Part shown: positions 1-7,109 of the stretch, piece after piece
Numbering within the stretch: position 1 is the stretch's first letter
How the letters are laid out: each line of letters starts with the position of its first letter
DNA from: CAZIAK01 sp964537035
Lineage (GTDB): Bacteria > Planctomycetota > B15-G4
Reading direction: 5' to 3'
DNA: 64,000 bases
Assembly: GCA_964537035.1 (NCBI GenBank)
Contig: CAZIAK010000001.1
Coordinates: forward strand, 62,001-126,000
Position numbers and translations under genes: made by a program
The notes under the pieces: generated by a model
What the model saw: only the letters and a program-made list of their open reading frames with translations
Told to the model about the DNA's origin: nothing
Database searches by the model: none

Positions 1-1
1 C

Positions 2-772
2 CAACGCATCGGCGAGCTGGGCGTGCCCGCTTCGCGCATCTCGGTCACGGGCAATCTGAAACACGACATGACCCAGCCCGCTCCGGTCGCAGAGGTGAAC
101 GCCTTGAGAGAGCAGCTCGGTCTGGGCCCCGGACTGCCGGTGTTTGTTGCCGGCAGCACCCACGAAGGCGAGGACGAGCCTGTCATCGATGCCTGGCTCA
201 ACGCTGGCGGCGGGGCGGCCTCTCGGTTGATCCTGGTGCCGCGCCATCTCGAACGGCTCAAGGACATCACCCGGTTGCTTCGCCGCAAGGAGGTTTCGTG
301 GCAGCTGCGCAGCGAATGCCGTTCCCAGGACGACCCGGCTACGGTGCTGCTGGTGGACACCATGGGTGAGCTGGAGGCCCTGTTCGGCCTGGCTGACGTG
401 GTCTTTCTGGGAGGATCCCTGGTGCCTGTGGGGGGGCACAATGTCCTGGAGCCAGCGGCCGCGTCCTGCCCGCAGATCACTGGCCCTTGGCTGGAGACCT
501 GCCGTCCGGAGGCGGACGCGCTGGTGGCCGCAGGGGGGCTGGAGATCGTTGAGAGCTGCGACGCTCTGGGGGCTGCGCTGGTCACCCTGCTCCAGGACAA
601 GGCCCTGCGAAATCGGCGAGGTCAGGCCGCCTGGCAGGTGGCCCAACGCCTGGCCGGAGCCACGGATCGGACCATGGCCCTGCTCCAGGATCTGGGTCTC
701 CCGCGAGGTGCTCCACTGGACCCGGCAGCGCAATACGCTACAGTGACGCCTTACGATTCTTCCTGCATATAG
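2..772 (+). CDS. waaA: 3-deoxy-D-manno-octulosonic acid (Kdo) transferase, 3' part
   Basis: This is the C-terminal part of the enzyme that moves Kdo from CMP-Kdo onto lipid A precursors at the inner membrane. The reading frame is open from the first full codon of the window, so the gene starts upstream. The opening residues (RIGELGVPASRISVTGNLK) match the family segment before the sugar-nucleotide domain. The glycine-rich stretch GGSLVPVGGHNVLEPAA, followed by a conserved Pro-Gln and a GPW turn, is the family signature for nucleotide-sugar binding. About 256 residues are present, a little over half of the usual 420-430. It indicates an LPS-type outer membrane. metK follows 20 bases downstream on the same strand. 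Identification is firm; the N-terminal membrane anchor lies outside the window. Confidence 0.9.
   Translation, partial: QRIGELGVPASRISVTGNLKHDMTQPAPVAEVNALREQLGLGPGLPVFVAGSTHEGEDEPVIDAWLNAGGGAASRLILVPRHLERLKDITRLLRRKEVSWQLRSECRSQDDPATVLLVDTMGELEALFGLADVVFLGGSLVPVGGHNVLEPAAASCPQITGPWLETCRPEADALVAAGGLEIVESCDALGAALVTLLQDKALRNRRGQAAWQVAQRLAGATDRTMALLQDLGLPRGAPLDPAAQYATVTPYDSSCI
739..744 (+). promoter_or_regulatory. Possible -10 element upstream of metK
   Basis: TACAGT sits inside the end of waaA, 48 bases before the metK start, in the context CGCTACAGT. The same CGCTACRRT-like core appears before gap (47524) and the Mrp ATPase (57458). No convincing -35 hexamer is seen, so this rests on recurrence of the motif only. 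Confidence 0.25.
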
Positions 773-792
773 CGACCCGGAGTGAGTTCTCC

Positions 793-2025
793 ATGACCAA
801 GAAGGTCCTTTTCACGTCTGAGTCCGTCTCGATGGGCCACCCCGACAAGGTGGCCGATCAGGTCAGCGACGCCATCCTCGACGCCTGCCTTGCTGGCGAC
901 CCCAACTCCCGTGTGGCCTGCGAAACGCTGGTCACCACCGGGCTCTGCGTGGTCAGCGGTGAGATCACCACCAAGTCCGATGTCGACTACGCCAAGATCG
1001 CTCGTGAGACGATCAAGAAGATCGGCTACACCGACGACGCCTTCGGCATCAACGGCGACACCTGTGCCGTGATGGTGACCCTCGATCGTCAGTCCCCCGA
1101 CATCTCCCAGGGCGTGACCGCTGGCAAGGGTCTGCACAAGGAGCAGGGAGCTGGCGACCAGGGCATGATGTTCGGCTACGCCTGCAGAGAGACGCCGTCG
1201 CTCATGCCCCTGGCCATCGACCTGTCCCACCGCTTGATCGCCAAGGTGGCCAAGCTGCGGCAGACGGGCAAGGTCAAGTACCTGCGCCCCGACGCCAAGA
1301 GCCAGGTCACCGTCGAGTACCACGACGACAAGCCTGTGCGCGTCGACGCGGTGGTCATCTCGACCCAGCATGATCCCGATGTGTCTCACCGGCAGATCCG
1401 CAAGGACATGATCGAGATGATCAAGTCCGTGGTGCCGGCCAGGTTCATCGACTCCAAGACCAAGTTCCACATCAACCCCACCGGTCGATTCGTCGTGGGC
1501 GGTCCTCATGGCGACTGTGGCCTCACCGGGCGCAAGATCATCGTGGACACCTACGGTGGCATGGGTCGTCACGGCGGCGGCGCCTTCTCGGGCAAGGACC
1601 CGAGCAAGGTCGATCGCAGCGCGGCCTACGCGGCCCGCTACGTGGCCAAGAACGTGGTGGCCGCTGGTCTGGCTGAGCGCTGCGAAGTGCAGCTGGCCTA
1701 CGCCATCGGTGTGGCTGAGCCGGTGTCAGTGAACGTCAACACGTTCGGCACGGGCACGATCTCTGAAGACAAGATCAACGCCCTGATCAGCAAGCACTTC
1801 AACCTTCGTCCCGCTGGCATCGTCAAGATGCTCGATCTGAAGAAGCCCCGCTACTTCGAGACCGCACGGCACGGACACTTCGGTCGCAAGGGCGCCTCCT
1901 TCACCTGGGAGACGACCAACAAGGCCGACGCGCTGAAGCGTGACGCAGCCAAGGGTGAGGGCGCCAAGGCCAAGGCCAAGGCTCCCCGCAAGACGGCTCG
2001 CCGTCGCGTGGCTGCAAAGGCCTGA
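793..2025 (+). CDS. metK: S-adenosylmethionine synthetase with basic C-terminal tail
   Basis: Makes SAM from methionine and ATP in the cytosol. The N-terminus has the substrate-binding GHPDK motif (residues about 16-20) within SESVSMGHPDKVADQ. The methionine-binding GxGDQG loop (GAGDQGMMFGYA) and the P-loop-like GGAFSGKDPSKVDRSAAY follow in the usual order. The catalytic core runs to about residue 386 and resembles the E. coli enzyme (384 residues). An extra 24-residue tail made almost only of Lys, Ala, Arg and Gly (KGEGAKAKAKAPRKTARRR) is not part of the known fold. The ATG at 793 starts exactly at the family N-terminus. It lies between waaA and a prepilin-like gene; ahcY, glyA and mtnA of the same metabolic cycle lie more than 50 kb away. 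Function is certain; the role of the tail is unknown. Confidence 0.97.
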   Translation: MTKKVLFTSESVSMGHPDKVADQVSDAILDACLAGDPNSRVACETLVTTGLCVVSGEITTKSDVDYAKIARETIKKIGYTDDAFGINGDTCAVMVTLDRQSPDISQGVTAGKGLHKEQGAGDQGMMFGYACRETPSLMPLAIDLSHRLIAKVAKLRQTGKVKYLRPDAKSQVTVEYHDDKPVRVDAVVISTQHDPDVSHRQIRKDMIEMIKSVVPARFIDSKTKFHINPTGRFVVGGPHGDCGLTGRKIIVDTYGGMGRHGGGAFSGKDPSKVDRSAAYAARYVAKNVVAAGLAERCEVQLAYAIGVAEPVSVNVNTFGTGTISEDKINALISKHFNLRPAGIVKMLDLKKPRYFETARHGHFGRKGASFTWETTNKADALKRDAAKGEGAKAKAKAPRKTARRRVAAKA

Positions 2026-2027
2026 TC

Positions 2028-2714
2028 TTGCCGGACCGGGTCTCATCACTGAGCACCCAAGACAGCGCGCGTCGCACGCCGGCGCGCGCTGTCGCCGGAT
2101 TTTCGCTGGTCGAGTTCCTGGTGGTGATCACGCTGATCGGGCTGCTGATGACCTACGGGTTCAGCACCATGCAGGCCGCTCGTGAGCTGAGCGGCGAGAG
2201 CAAGTGTCAGGACAACATGCAGCAGATCGGCTCGGCCATGCTGCTGTTCAAGGACATGCGCAACAAGAGTCGCTGGCCCCGCGAGAGCGGCATGCGTTTC
2301 TTGCTGAAGCTGCATCAGGTCGGTGAGGTCACCGGGCGAGCGGCCGACATCTTCATCTGCCCGGGCACTCAAGACTTCAACGATGGGGGGGCCTCGGGCG
2401 AACCCGGTTCGTCCTATGAAGATTGGGACGCCCTCAACTCCGCCGACATCTCCTACGCAGGCCGGGACGTCGACGCTTACCCCTTGCGAGGCGGCAAAGA
2501 CGCCGACTTCGTGATCGCAGCCGATGACAACGAGTTCGGCAACAACCACTCGAAGGTCATCAACGTGCTCTACGGCGATGGCTCCGTGCAGCCCTGGAAT
2601 CTCTTCATGGATGGGGCAGAGATCCTCTCCGCCTACCCAGAGATGCAAGACAGCGGCGTCCCCGTAGGGGCCGAGAGTCCGGTGGAGTTGCTCCAGGTCC
2701 TGCGGGTCGACTGA
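2028..2714 (+). CDS. Prepilin-like protein with H-X9-DG motif
   Basis: A type IV pilin-like protein with an N-terminal class III leader. The cleavage site is G|FSLVEFLVV, with Glu at position 5 of the mature form, followed by one hydrophobic helix (about residues 25-48). The C-terminal part contains HSKVINVLYGDG, the His-X9-Asp-Gly signature of the large planctomycete prepilin-like (DUF1559-type) family. At 228 residues it is near the short end of that family. The only reasonable start is TTG at 2028, two bases after the metK stop, so it may be co-transcribed with metK. The leader before the cleavage site is about 24 residues and positively charged. Function inside this family is unknown; a cell-surface or pseudopilus-associated role is inferred. 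Confidence 0.8.
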   Translation: MPDRVSSLSTQDSARRTPARAVAGFSLVEFLVVITLIGLLMTYGFSTMQAARELSGESKCQDNMQQIGSAMLLFKDMRNKSRWPRESGMRFLLKLHQVGEVTGRAADIFICPGTQDFNDGGASGEPGSSYEDWDALNSADISYAGRDVDAYPLRGGKDADFVIAADDNEFGNNHSKVINVLYGDGSVQPWNLFMDGAEILSAYPEMQDSGVPVGAESPVELLQVLRVD

Positions 2715-2951
2715 CCTGAGTCTCCGGGCCGCAGCTCGGCCGAGTTTGCCCTCCAGCAGGCCGGCGTAGAGTTGGTCCAGGCCAGCTGACCTCCAGGGGA
2801 GCTGGCATGACTCCGTGCGGGTCTCACGAAAGTTTCTGCGCGAGGCCCAAGGGCAGGGCATAATGCAGGCGTTCCTCGTGCATATGCGCAACGGCTGCGC
2901 ACGCCCAGCGACGGCTCCTTCGCCCAGCGTCCGCTTGATGCCCTTCTGCCC

Positions 2952-4451
2952 ATGACCTTCCCGTTGCCTGCCATCCCTGTCGACCGGCGCCGAATCGTGC
3001 TGGTCGTGCCCCCCGTGACGGCGGAGGACCGCTACGGGCCCATGGCCTCCGCGGGCAACTCCCTGCCACCCCACGCTTTCCTCTACCTGGGCGCCGTCGC
3101 CCGAGAGTTGGGTTGGACGGTGACCATCGTTGATGGGCCAGCTCTGGAGATCCCCCTGGGGCAGTGCGCTGCAGCCATCATGGCCCACGACCCGGCGGTG
3201 GTGGGCTTCACCGCCACCACCATGAGCATCGCCAAGGCCGCCACCGTGGCGAACGACCTGCGGCGCATGTCACCAGACTTGCTGCTGATGGTGGGCGGCC
3301 CTCACGTCACGGCCCTGGGCCGAGAGACCATCGAGCGCATTCCGTCCTTCGACCTGGGTTGCGTCGGCGAGGGTGAAGATGTCCTGACCGAGTTGCTGGG
3401 CCGCCTGGAACAAGGGCTCGACCCTCGCGACATTCCGGGCCTGGTCAGCCGGGACGACCAGGGCCAGGTGCAGGTCTACGATCTGTACGAGGGGCAGGTC
3501 GATCTGGCAGCGCTGCCTGACCTGGCCTGGGACCTGCTCGAGGACTACCCGGCCCGCTATCACGCGGCGGCGACCTACCTGAACAAGACGCCCTTCACCG
3601 ATCTGATCGTGAGCAGGGGCTGCAAGTACGTCTGCACTTTCTGCGACAACCAGACCTTCGGCCGTTCGATTCGAGCCCTGCCGGTCGAGCGCATCCTGCA
3701 GAACATCGATCGGCTGGTGAACGACTACGGCATCCGCTCGCTGTTCTTCACCGACGATTCACTGATGACCCTGCGCGGCGACTTCGAGAAGGTCTGCGAG
3801 GGGCTCATCGAGCGCAACTACGATCTCGAGTGGAGCATCAACGCCCGCACCAGCGAGGTCGACGAAGAGATCCTGGCCCTGATGAAGCGGGCGGGTTGTT
3901 GGCAGATCTCCTACGGCGTCGAGAGCGGCAGCTGGGAGATCTTGAAGCGCATCAAGAAGGCGGCCACACCGCGCATGCAGGAGCGAGCGCTGAAGCTCAC
4001 GGCGGCGGCGGGCATCAAGAGCAACGCCTACATCATCATCGGCTTCCCAGGGGAGACGCACGAGACCCTGGCAGAGACCCGCGAGTTCTTGAAGCGTGTG
4101 CCTATCGACACGTTGCGGCTCACCTTCTTCACGCCGTTCCCGAACACGGACATCACCCATGACCTCGAGGGGCAGGGCGAGATCGTGGCCGACTGGACCC
4201 GGCTCAACTTCTACAACATCGCCTACATCCCCAACGGCCTGACCCGGGACGATCTCGAGCGGGCCTACCGCAAGATCATGATGCGCTTCTACCTCACGCC
4301 CCGTGTGCTGAGGTCGTTCCTGCCGCACCTCATCGTGCCGCGCAAGGCGGCGGCCCTCTTCAGGGGCACCTTCGGCCTGGCGCGCTTGTTGGCCACAGGA
4401 CCTGGAGGCAGCACGGTGCCTTCCTCAGCTGGCGGTGAGTGCCACTCGTGA
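2952..4451 (+). CDS. B12-binding-domain radical SAM protein (first of two)
   Basis: A cytosolic iron-sulfur enzyme with a Rossmann-like cobalamin-binding domain (about residues 40-190; VGGPHVTALG and the GEGEDVLTELL helix are typical) and a radical SAM barrel (about 210-420). The cluster motif is Cys224-X3-Cys228-X2-Cys231 (CKYVCTFC). The barrel signature GVESGSWEILKRIKK and a later GFPGETHETL segment fit the elongated MiaB/Elp3-like group often called class B. The cobalamin domain lacks a clear DxHxxG motif, so B12 may bind base-off without a protein His. It starts the six-gene run that continues to 12035; a 237-base gap precedes it. The substrate is not predictable: methylation, ring rearrangement or lipid/polyketide modification are all known in this superfamily. 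Confidence 0.85.
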   Translation: MTFPLPAIPVDRRRIVLVVPPVTAEDRYGPMASAGNSLPPHAFLYLGAVARELGWTVTIVDGPALEIPLGQCAAAIMAHDPAVVGFTATTMSIAKAATVANDLRRMSPDLLLMVGGPHVTALGRETIERIPSFDLGCVGEGEDVLTELLGRLEQGLDPRDIPGLVSRDDQGQVQVYDLYEGQVDLAALPDLAWDLLEDYPARYHAAATYLNKTPFTDLIVSRGCKYVCTFCDNQTFGRSIRALPVERILQNIDRLVNDYGIRSLFFTDDSLMTLRGDFEKVCEGLIERNYDLEWSINARTSEVDEEILALMKRAGCWQISYGVESGSWEILKRIKKAATPRMQERALKLTAAAGIKSNAYIIIGFPGETHETLAETREFLKRVPIDTLRLTFFTPFPNTDITHDLEGQGEIVADWTRLNFYNIAYIPNGLTRDDLERAYRKIMMRFYLTPRVLRSFLPHLIVPRKAAALFRGTFGLARLLATGPGGSTVPSSAGGECHS

Positions 4452-5703
4452 GCCCTGCCCGCGTCCGATGAAGACCCGGTCGATGATCGCCATCGACGCC
4501 TGGCTCGGCCTGCCTCTGTGCGCCCTGCTCTCGACCCTCCGCTGGCCGTTCCGGCGGACCAAGCCCGAGGTGGGCCACGTGCAGCGCATTCTGGTGACCA
4601 AGTTCATCGGCATGGGCTCGGTGGTTCTGGCCACGCCCTTCTTGCGCCGCCTGAACGAGACCTACCCCTCGGCGAAGATCACGTTTCTGACCCTGTCCTC
4701 AAACGCAGGGTTGTGCCGACGGCTGCCCGGGGTGGCCGAGGTCATCGAGGTGCACCACGACCGCGGCTTGGTGAGCCTGCTGTTGTCGGTGCCAGGCTTG
4801 CTCATGACCCTGCGGCGACGACGATTCGACATCGCGTTTGACTTCGAGTTCTACTCACGCTTGTCGAATCTGGTCAGCTGGGGCAGCGGCGCGCGGCGGC
4901 GTGTGGGCTTCTTCGTCCGTGCCCGCTGGCGGGGGTCCATGCTGACCGACCCGGTGTACTTCAACTCGACCCTGCCCTACGGCGACGCGGTCATGGCTCA
5001 GCTCCGCCCCCTGGAGATCGCGCCGGGGCCCGCCGACCGCTTGGCTCGGCCCGAGGTCACCGAGAGCGAGGCTGAACACTCGTGGGCTCGCCTGCTGACC
5101 TTGGGGCTCCCGACCGAGGGCACCTTCGTGGTGGTCAATGTGAACAGCTCAGATCTGTGCGATGAGCGTCGCTGGCCCGGGGACCGCTTCGCCCGGCTGA
5201 TCGAACGGTTTGAGAACGAGATCTGCCAGGTCGACCGCTTCGTCTTCATCGGCCTGGCCAGCCAGGGCGACACGGTGGCCGAGGTGCTCTCCACGGTGGA
5301 CCCGGACGTGCTGCCTCGCTGCCTCGACCTCTCGGGCCGGACCACCCTGACCGAGTTGCTGGTCCTGCTCTCTCGCAGCGCCCTGCTGGTGACCAACGAC
5401 TCCGGGCCCCTGCACCTGGCGGCGGCGCTGAAGGTGCCTACCGTGAGCCTGTTCGGCCCGGAGAACCCCGGCTTCTACGGGCCGGTGGGCGACTGTCACC
5501 TCGTCTTCTATGCCAACCACTGGTGCTCCCCCTGCTTGAGCGTGTTCAACGCCAAGATCGCCATGTGCGGTGGGGAGAATGAGTGCATGCGACGCATCAC
5601 CGTCGACCAGGTCGTGACCGAGACGGCGCGCTTCTGTCGCGAGCGTGTAGGCCTGGCGCCGCCGCTCCCGAGTAGCCGTAGTCAGCGGGGGAGCCGAACG
5701 TGA
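4435..5703 (+). CDS. Glycosyltransferase family 9 (heptosyltransferase-like)
   Basis: A GT-B fold enzyme related to ADP-heptose:LPS heptosyltransferases. The N-terminal domain has KFIGMGSVVLATPFLRRL, the usual 'GD/GS-V-L-x-TP' entry. The C-terminal donor-binding domain has LVTNDSGPLHLAAAL and VSLFGPENPGFYGPV, the diagnostic family signature. The length (422) is longer than typical heptosyltransferases (about 350) because of a hydrophobic N-terminal stretch and a Cys-containing segment near 360-390 (HWCSPCLS, MCGGENEC). The GTG at 4435 overlaps the preceding gene by 17 bases. An ATG at 4468 is an alternative that would leave a 16-base gap, and neither has a strong ribosome site. The acceptor is unknown. 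Being flanked by two radical SAM enzymes suggests a modified glycolipid or surface glycan. Confidence 0.85.
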   Translation: MSATREPCPRPMKTRSMIAIDAWLGLPLCALLSTLRWPFRRTKPEVGHVQRILVTKFIGMGSVVLATPFLRRLNETYPSAKITFLTLSSNAGLCRRLPGVAEVIEVHHDRGLVSLLLSVPGLLMTLRRRRFDIAFDFEFYSRLSNLVSWGSGARRRVGFFVRARWRGSMLTDPVYFNSTLPYGDAVMAQLRPLEIAPGPADRLARPEVTESEAEHSWARLLTLGLPTEGTFVVVNVNSSDLCDERRWPGDRFARLIERFENEICQVDRFVFIGLASQGDTVAEVLSTVDPDVLPRCLDLSGRTTLTELLVLLSRSALLVTNDSGPLHLAAALKVPTVSLFGPENPGFYGPVGDCHLVFYANHWCSPCLSVFNAKIAMCGGENECMRRITVDQVVTETARFCRERVGLAPPLPSSRSQRGSRT

Positions 5704-7109
5704 CGGATGCGGAGCGGGTCGCTGTCCCCGGGCCCGTGCTGCTGCTCGTCCCCCCAGCAGATGCGGTCACCATCCGGGACTATTACTGCAGCAAGACCAG
5801 TCAGGCCAACTATCTCCATCCGCCCATCGACCTGTCGGTTCAAGGGGGCTGGTTGCGCGACAAGGGTCACCCGGTGGTCCTGCTCGATGCCACTGTCGAC
5901 AAGCTGGACGCAGAGCGTGCCCTGGCCCTGGCGATCGACGCCCGGCCCGCAGCCATCTTCGCCCTCGTGGGCGCGGTGACCTGGGAAGCAGACGGGGCCT
6001 TCCTGGATCGCGTGCACCAGGCCACGGGTGCGCCTCTCTTCGCTTCGGGCGACGTCTTCATGGAAGACACCGCGGCGCACCTGGCTGAGAACCCCTACCT
6101 GGCAGGAGTGCTCACAGACTTCACCAGCGACGAACTCGCCCGCCACCTCTCAGGCGAGGTCTTCGAACGGGACGCCCTGGTGTTGGCGGCCGACGCCCCC
6201 CGCGACTTTCGCCGCACCCGTGGCAGCCGACCGATCCCCGTGCCTGCGCACGATCTGTTCGTCGGCCATGACTACCGCTACGCCTTCGCCAGGTCGTACC
6301 CCATGGCGGGGGTCTACATCGGCTACGGCTGCCCCTACACCTGCAGCTTCTGCATCACCGGAGAGCTGGGCAGCGCGGTGCGCCCAGTAGACAACGTCCT
6401 GGCCGAGTTGCGCGCCCTCGTGGGCTGGGGAGTGACCGAGCTGTTCGTGCAAGACCAGTGCTTCGGCCAACCTCGTGCGCCCTTCGAAGCCCTGCTCGAC
6501 GCCATGATCGCCGAGGACCTGGGCCTGGGCTGGTGGACCTTCAGTCGCTGCGACGTGGTCGACGAGCCGTTGCTCAAGAAGATGGTCGCGGCGGGGTGCC
6601 ACACCCTCATTCTCGGCGTCGAGTCGGCGAGCGAGGAGATCTTGAGGAAGCATCGCAAGGGCTATGACCTGAACCAGGTACGGGACGCCTTCGCCATGGC
6701 CGAGGCGGCTGGCTTGCGGACAGCCGCCACCTTCATTCTGGGCCTGCCAGAAGAGACCGGCGAGACGATCCGAGAGACCATCGCCTTCGCCTGCTCGCTG
6801 CCCGCCGACTACGCATCGTTCAACGTGGCCGTGCCTCGCGCAGGCACACGACTGCGGGACCGGGCCGTGAACGAGGGCCTGATCGACAAGGACCTCATGG
6901 TCATGGATCAGTCTGGCTTCGAGCCCACGCTGCCCACTCTGGGTCTCTCGGTGAGTGACCTGCAACGGTGGCGCCGACGGGCCGTGATCTCGTTCTACCT
7001 GCGCCCCGCCTACCTCTGGCGACGGCTGCGCCATTTGCGCACGCCCACCGAGCTGCTAAGCCAGCTGCGCGACGCCTGGCAGCTCTTGCGGAATCTGTCT
7101 GTCCGGTGA
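5700..7109 (+). CDS. B12-binding-domain radical SAM protein (second of two)
   Basis: A second cobalamin-type radical SAM enzyme, 469 residues. Early residues include YYCSKTSQANYLHPPIDL and a degenerate B12-binding fold (about 20-150). The cluster motif is Cys211-X3-Cys215-X2-Cys218 (CPYTCSFC), followed by DNVLAELRALVGWGVTELFVQD and the barrel signature GVESASEEILRKHRKG. The GTG start at 5700 overlaps the previous stop by four bases (GTGA), showing translational coupling. It is not a close copy of the first radical SAM gene, since the residues around the clusters and the N-terminal domains differ. This suggests two successive steps rather than recent duplication. The substrate is unknown. Confidence 0.83.
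   Translation: MTDAERVAVPGPVLLLVPPADAVTIRDYYCSKTSQANYLHPPIDLSVQGGWLRDKGHPVVLLDATVDKLDAERALALAIDARPAAIFALVGAVTWEADGAFLDRVHQATGAPLFASGDVFMEDTAAHLAENPYLAGVLTDFTSDELARHLSGEVFERDALVLAADAPRDFRRTRGSRPIPVPAHDLFVGHDYRYAFARSYPMAGVYIGYGCPYTCSFCITGELGSAVRPVDNVLAELRALVGWGVTELFVQDQCFGQPRAPFEALLDAMIAEDLGLGWWTFSRCDVVDEPLLKKMVAAGCHTLILGVESASEEILRKHRKGYDLNQVRDAFAMAEAAGLRTAATFILGLPEETGETIRETIAFACSLPADYASFNVAVPRAGTRLRDRAVNEGLIDKDLMVMDQSGFEPTLPTLGLSVSDLQRWRRRAVISFYLRPAYLWRRLRHLRTPTELLSQLRDAWQLLRNLSVR

Noticed and set aside
751..1572. 273-residue open frame opposite metK
   Set aside because: Antisense shadow of a high-GC coding region; composed of Val/His/Asp-Gly-Leu typical of reverse frames, with no family match.
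2046..3188. 380-residue open frame on the minus strand across the prepilin gene and the start of the radical SAM gene
   Set aside because: Shadow of two well-supported plus-strand genes; no signature.
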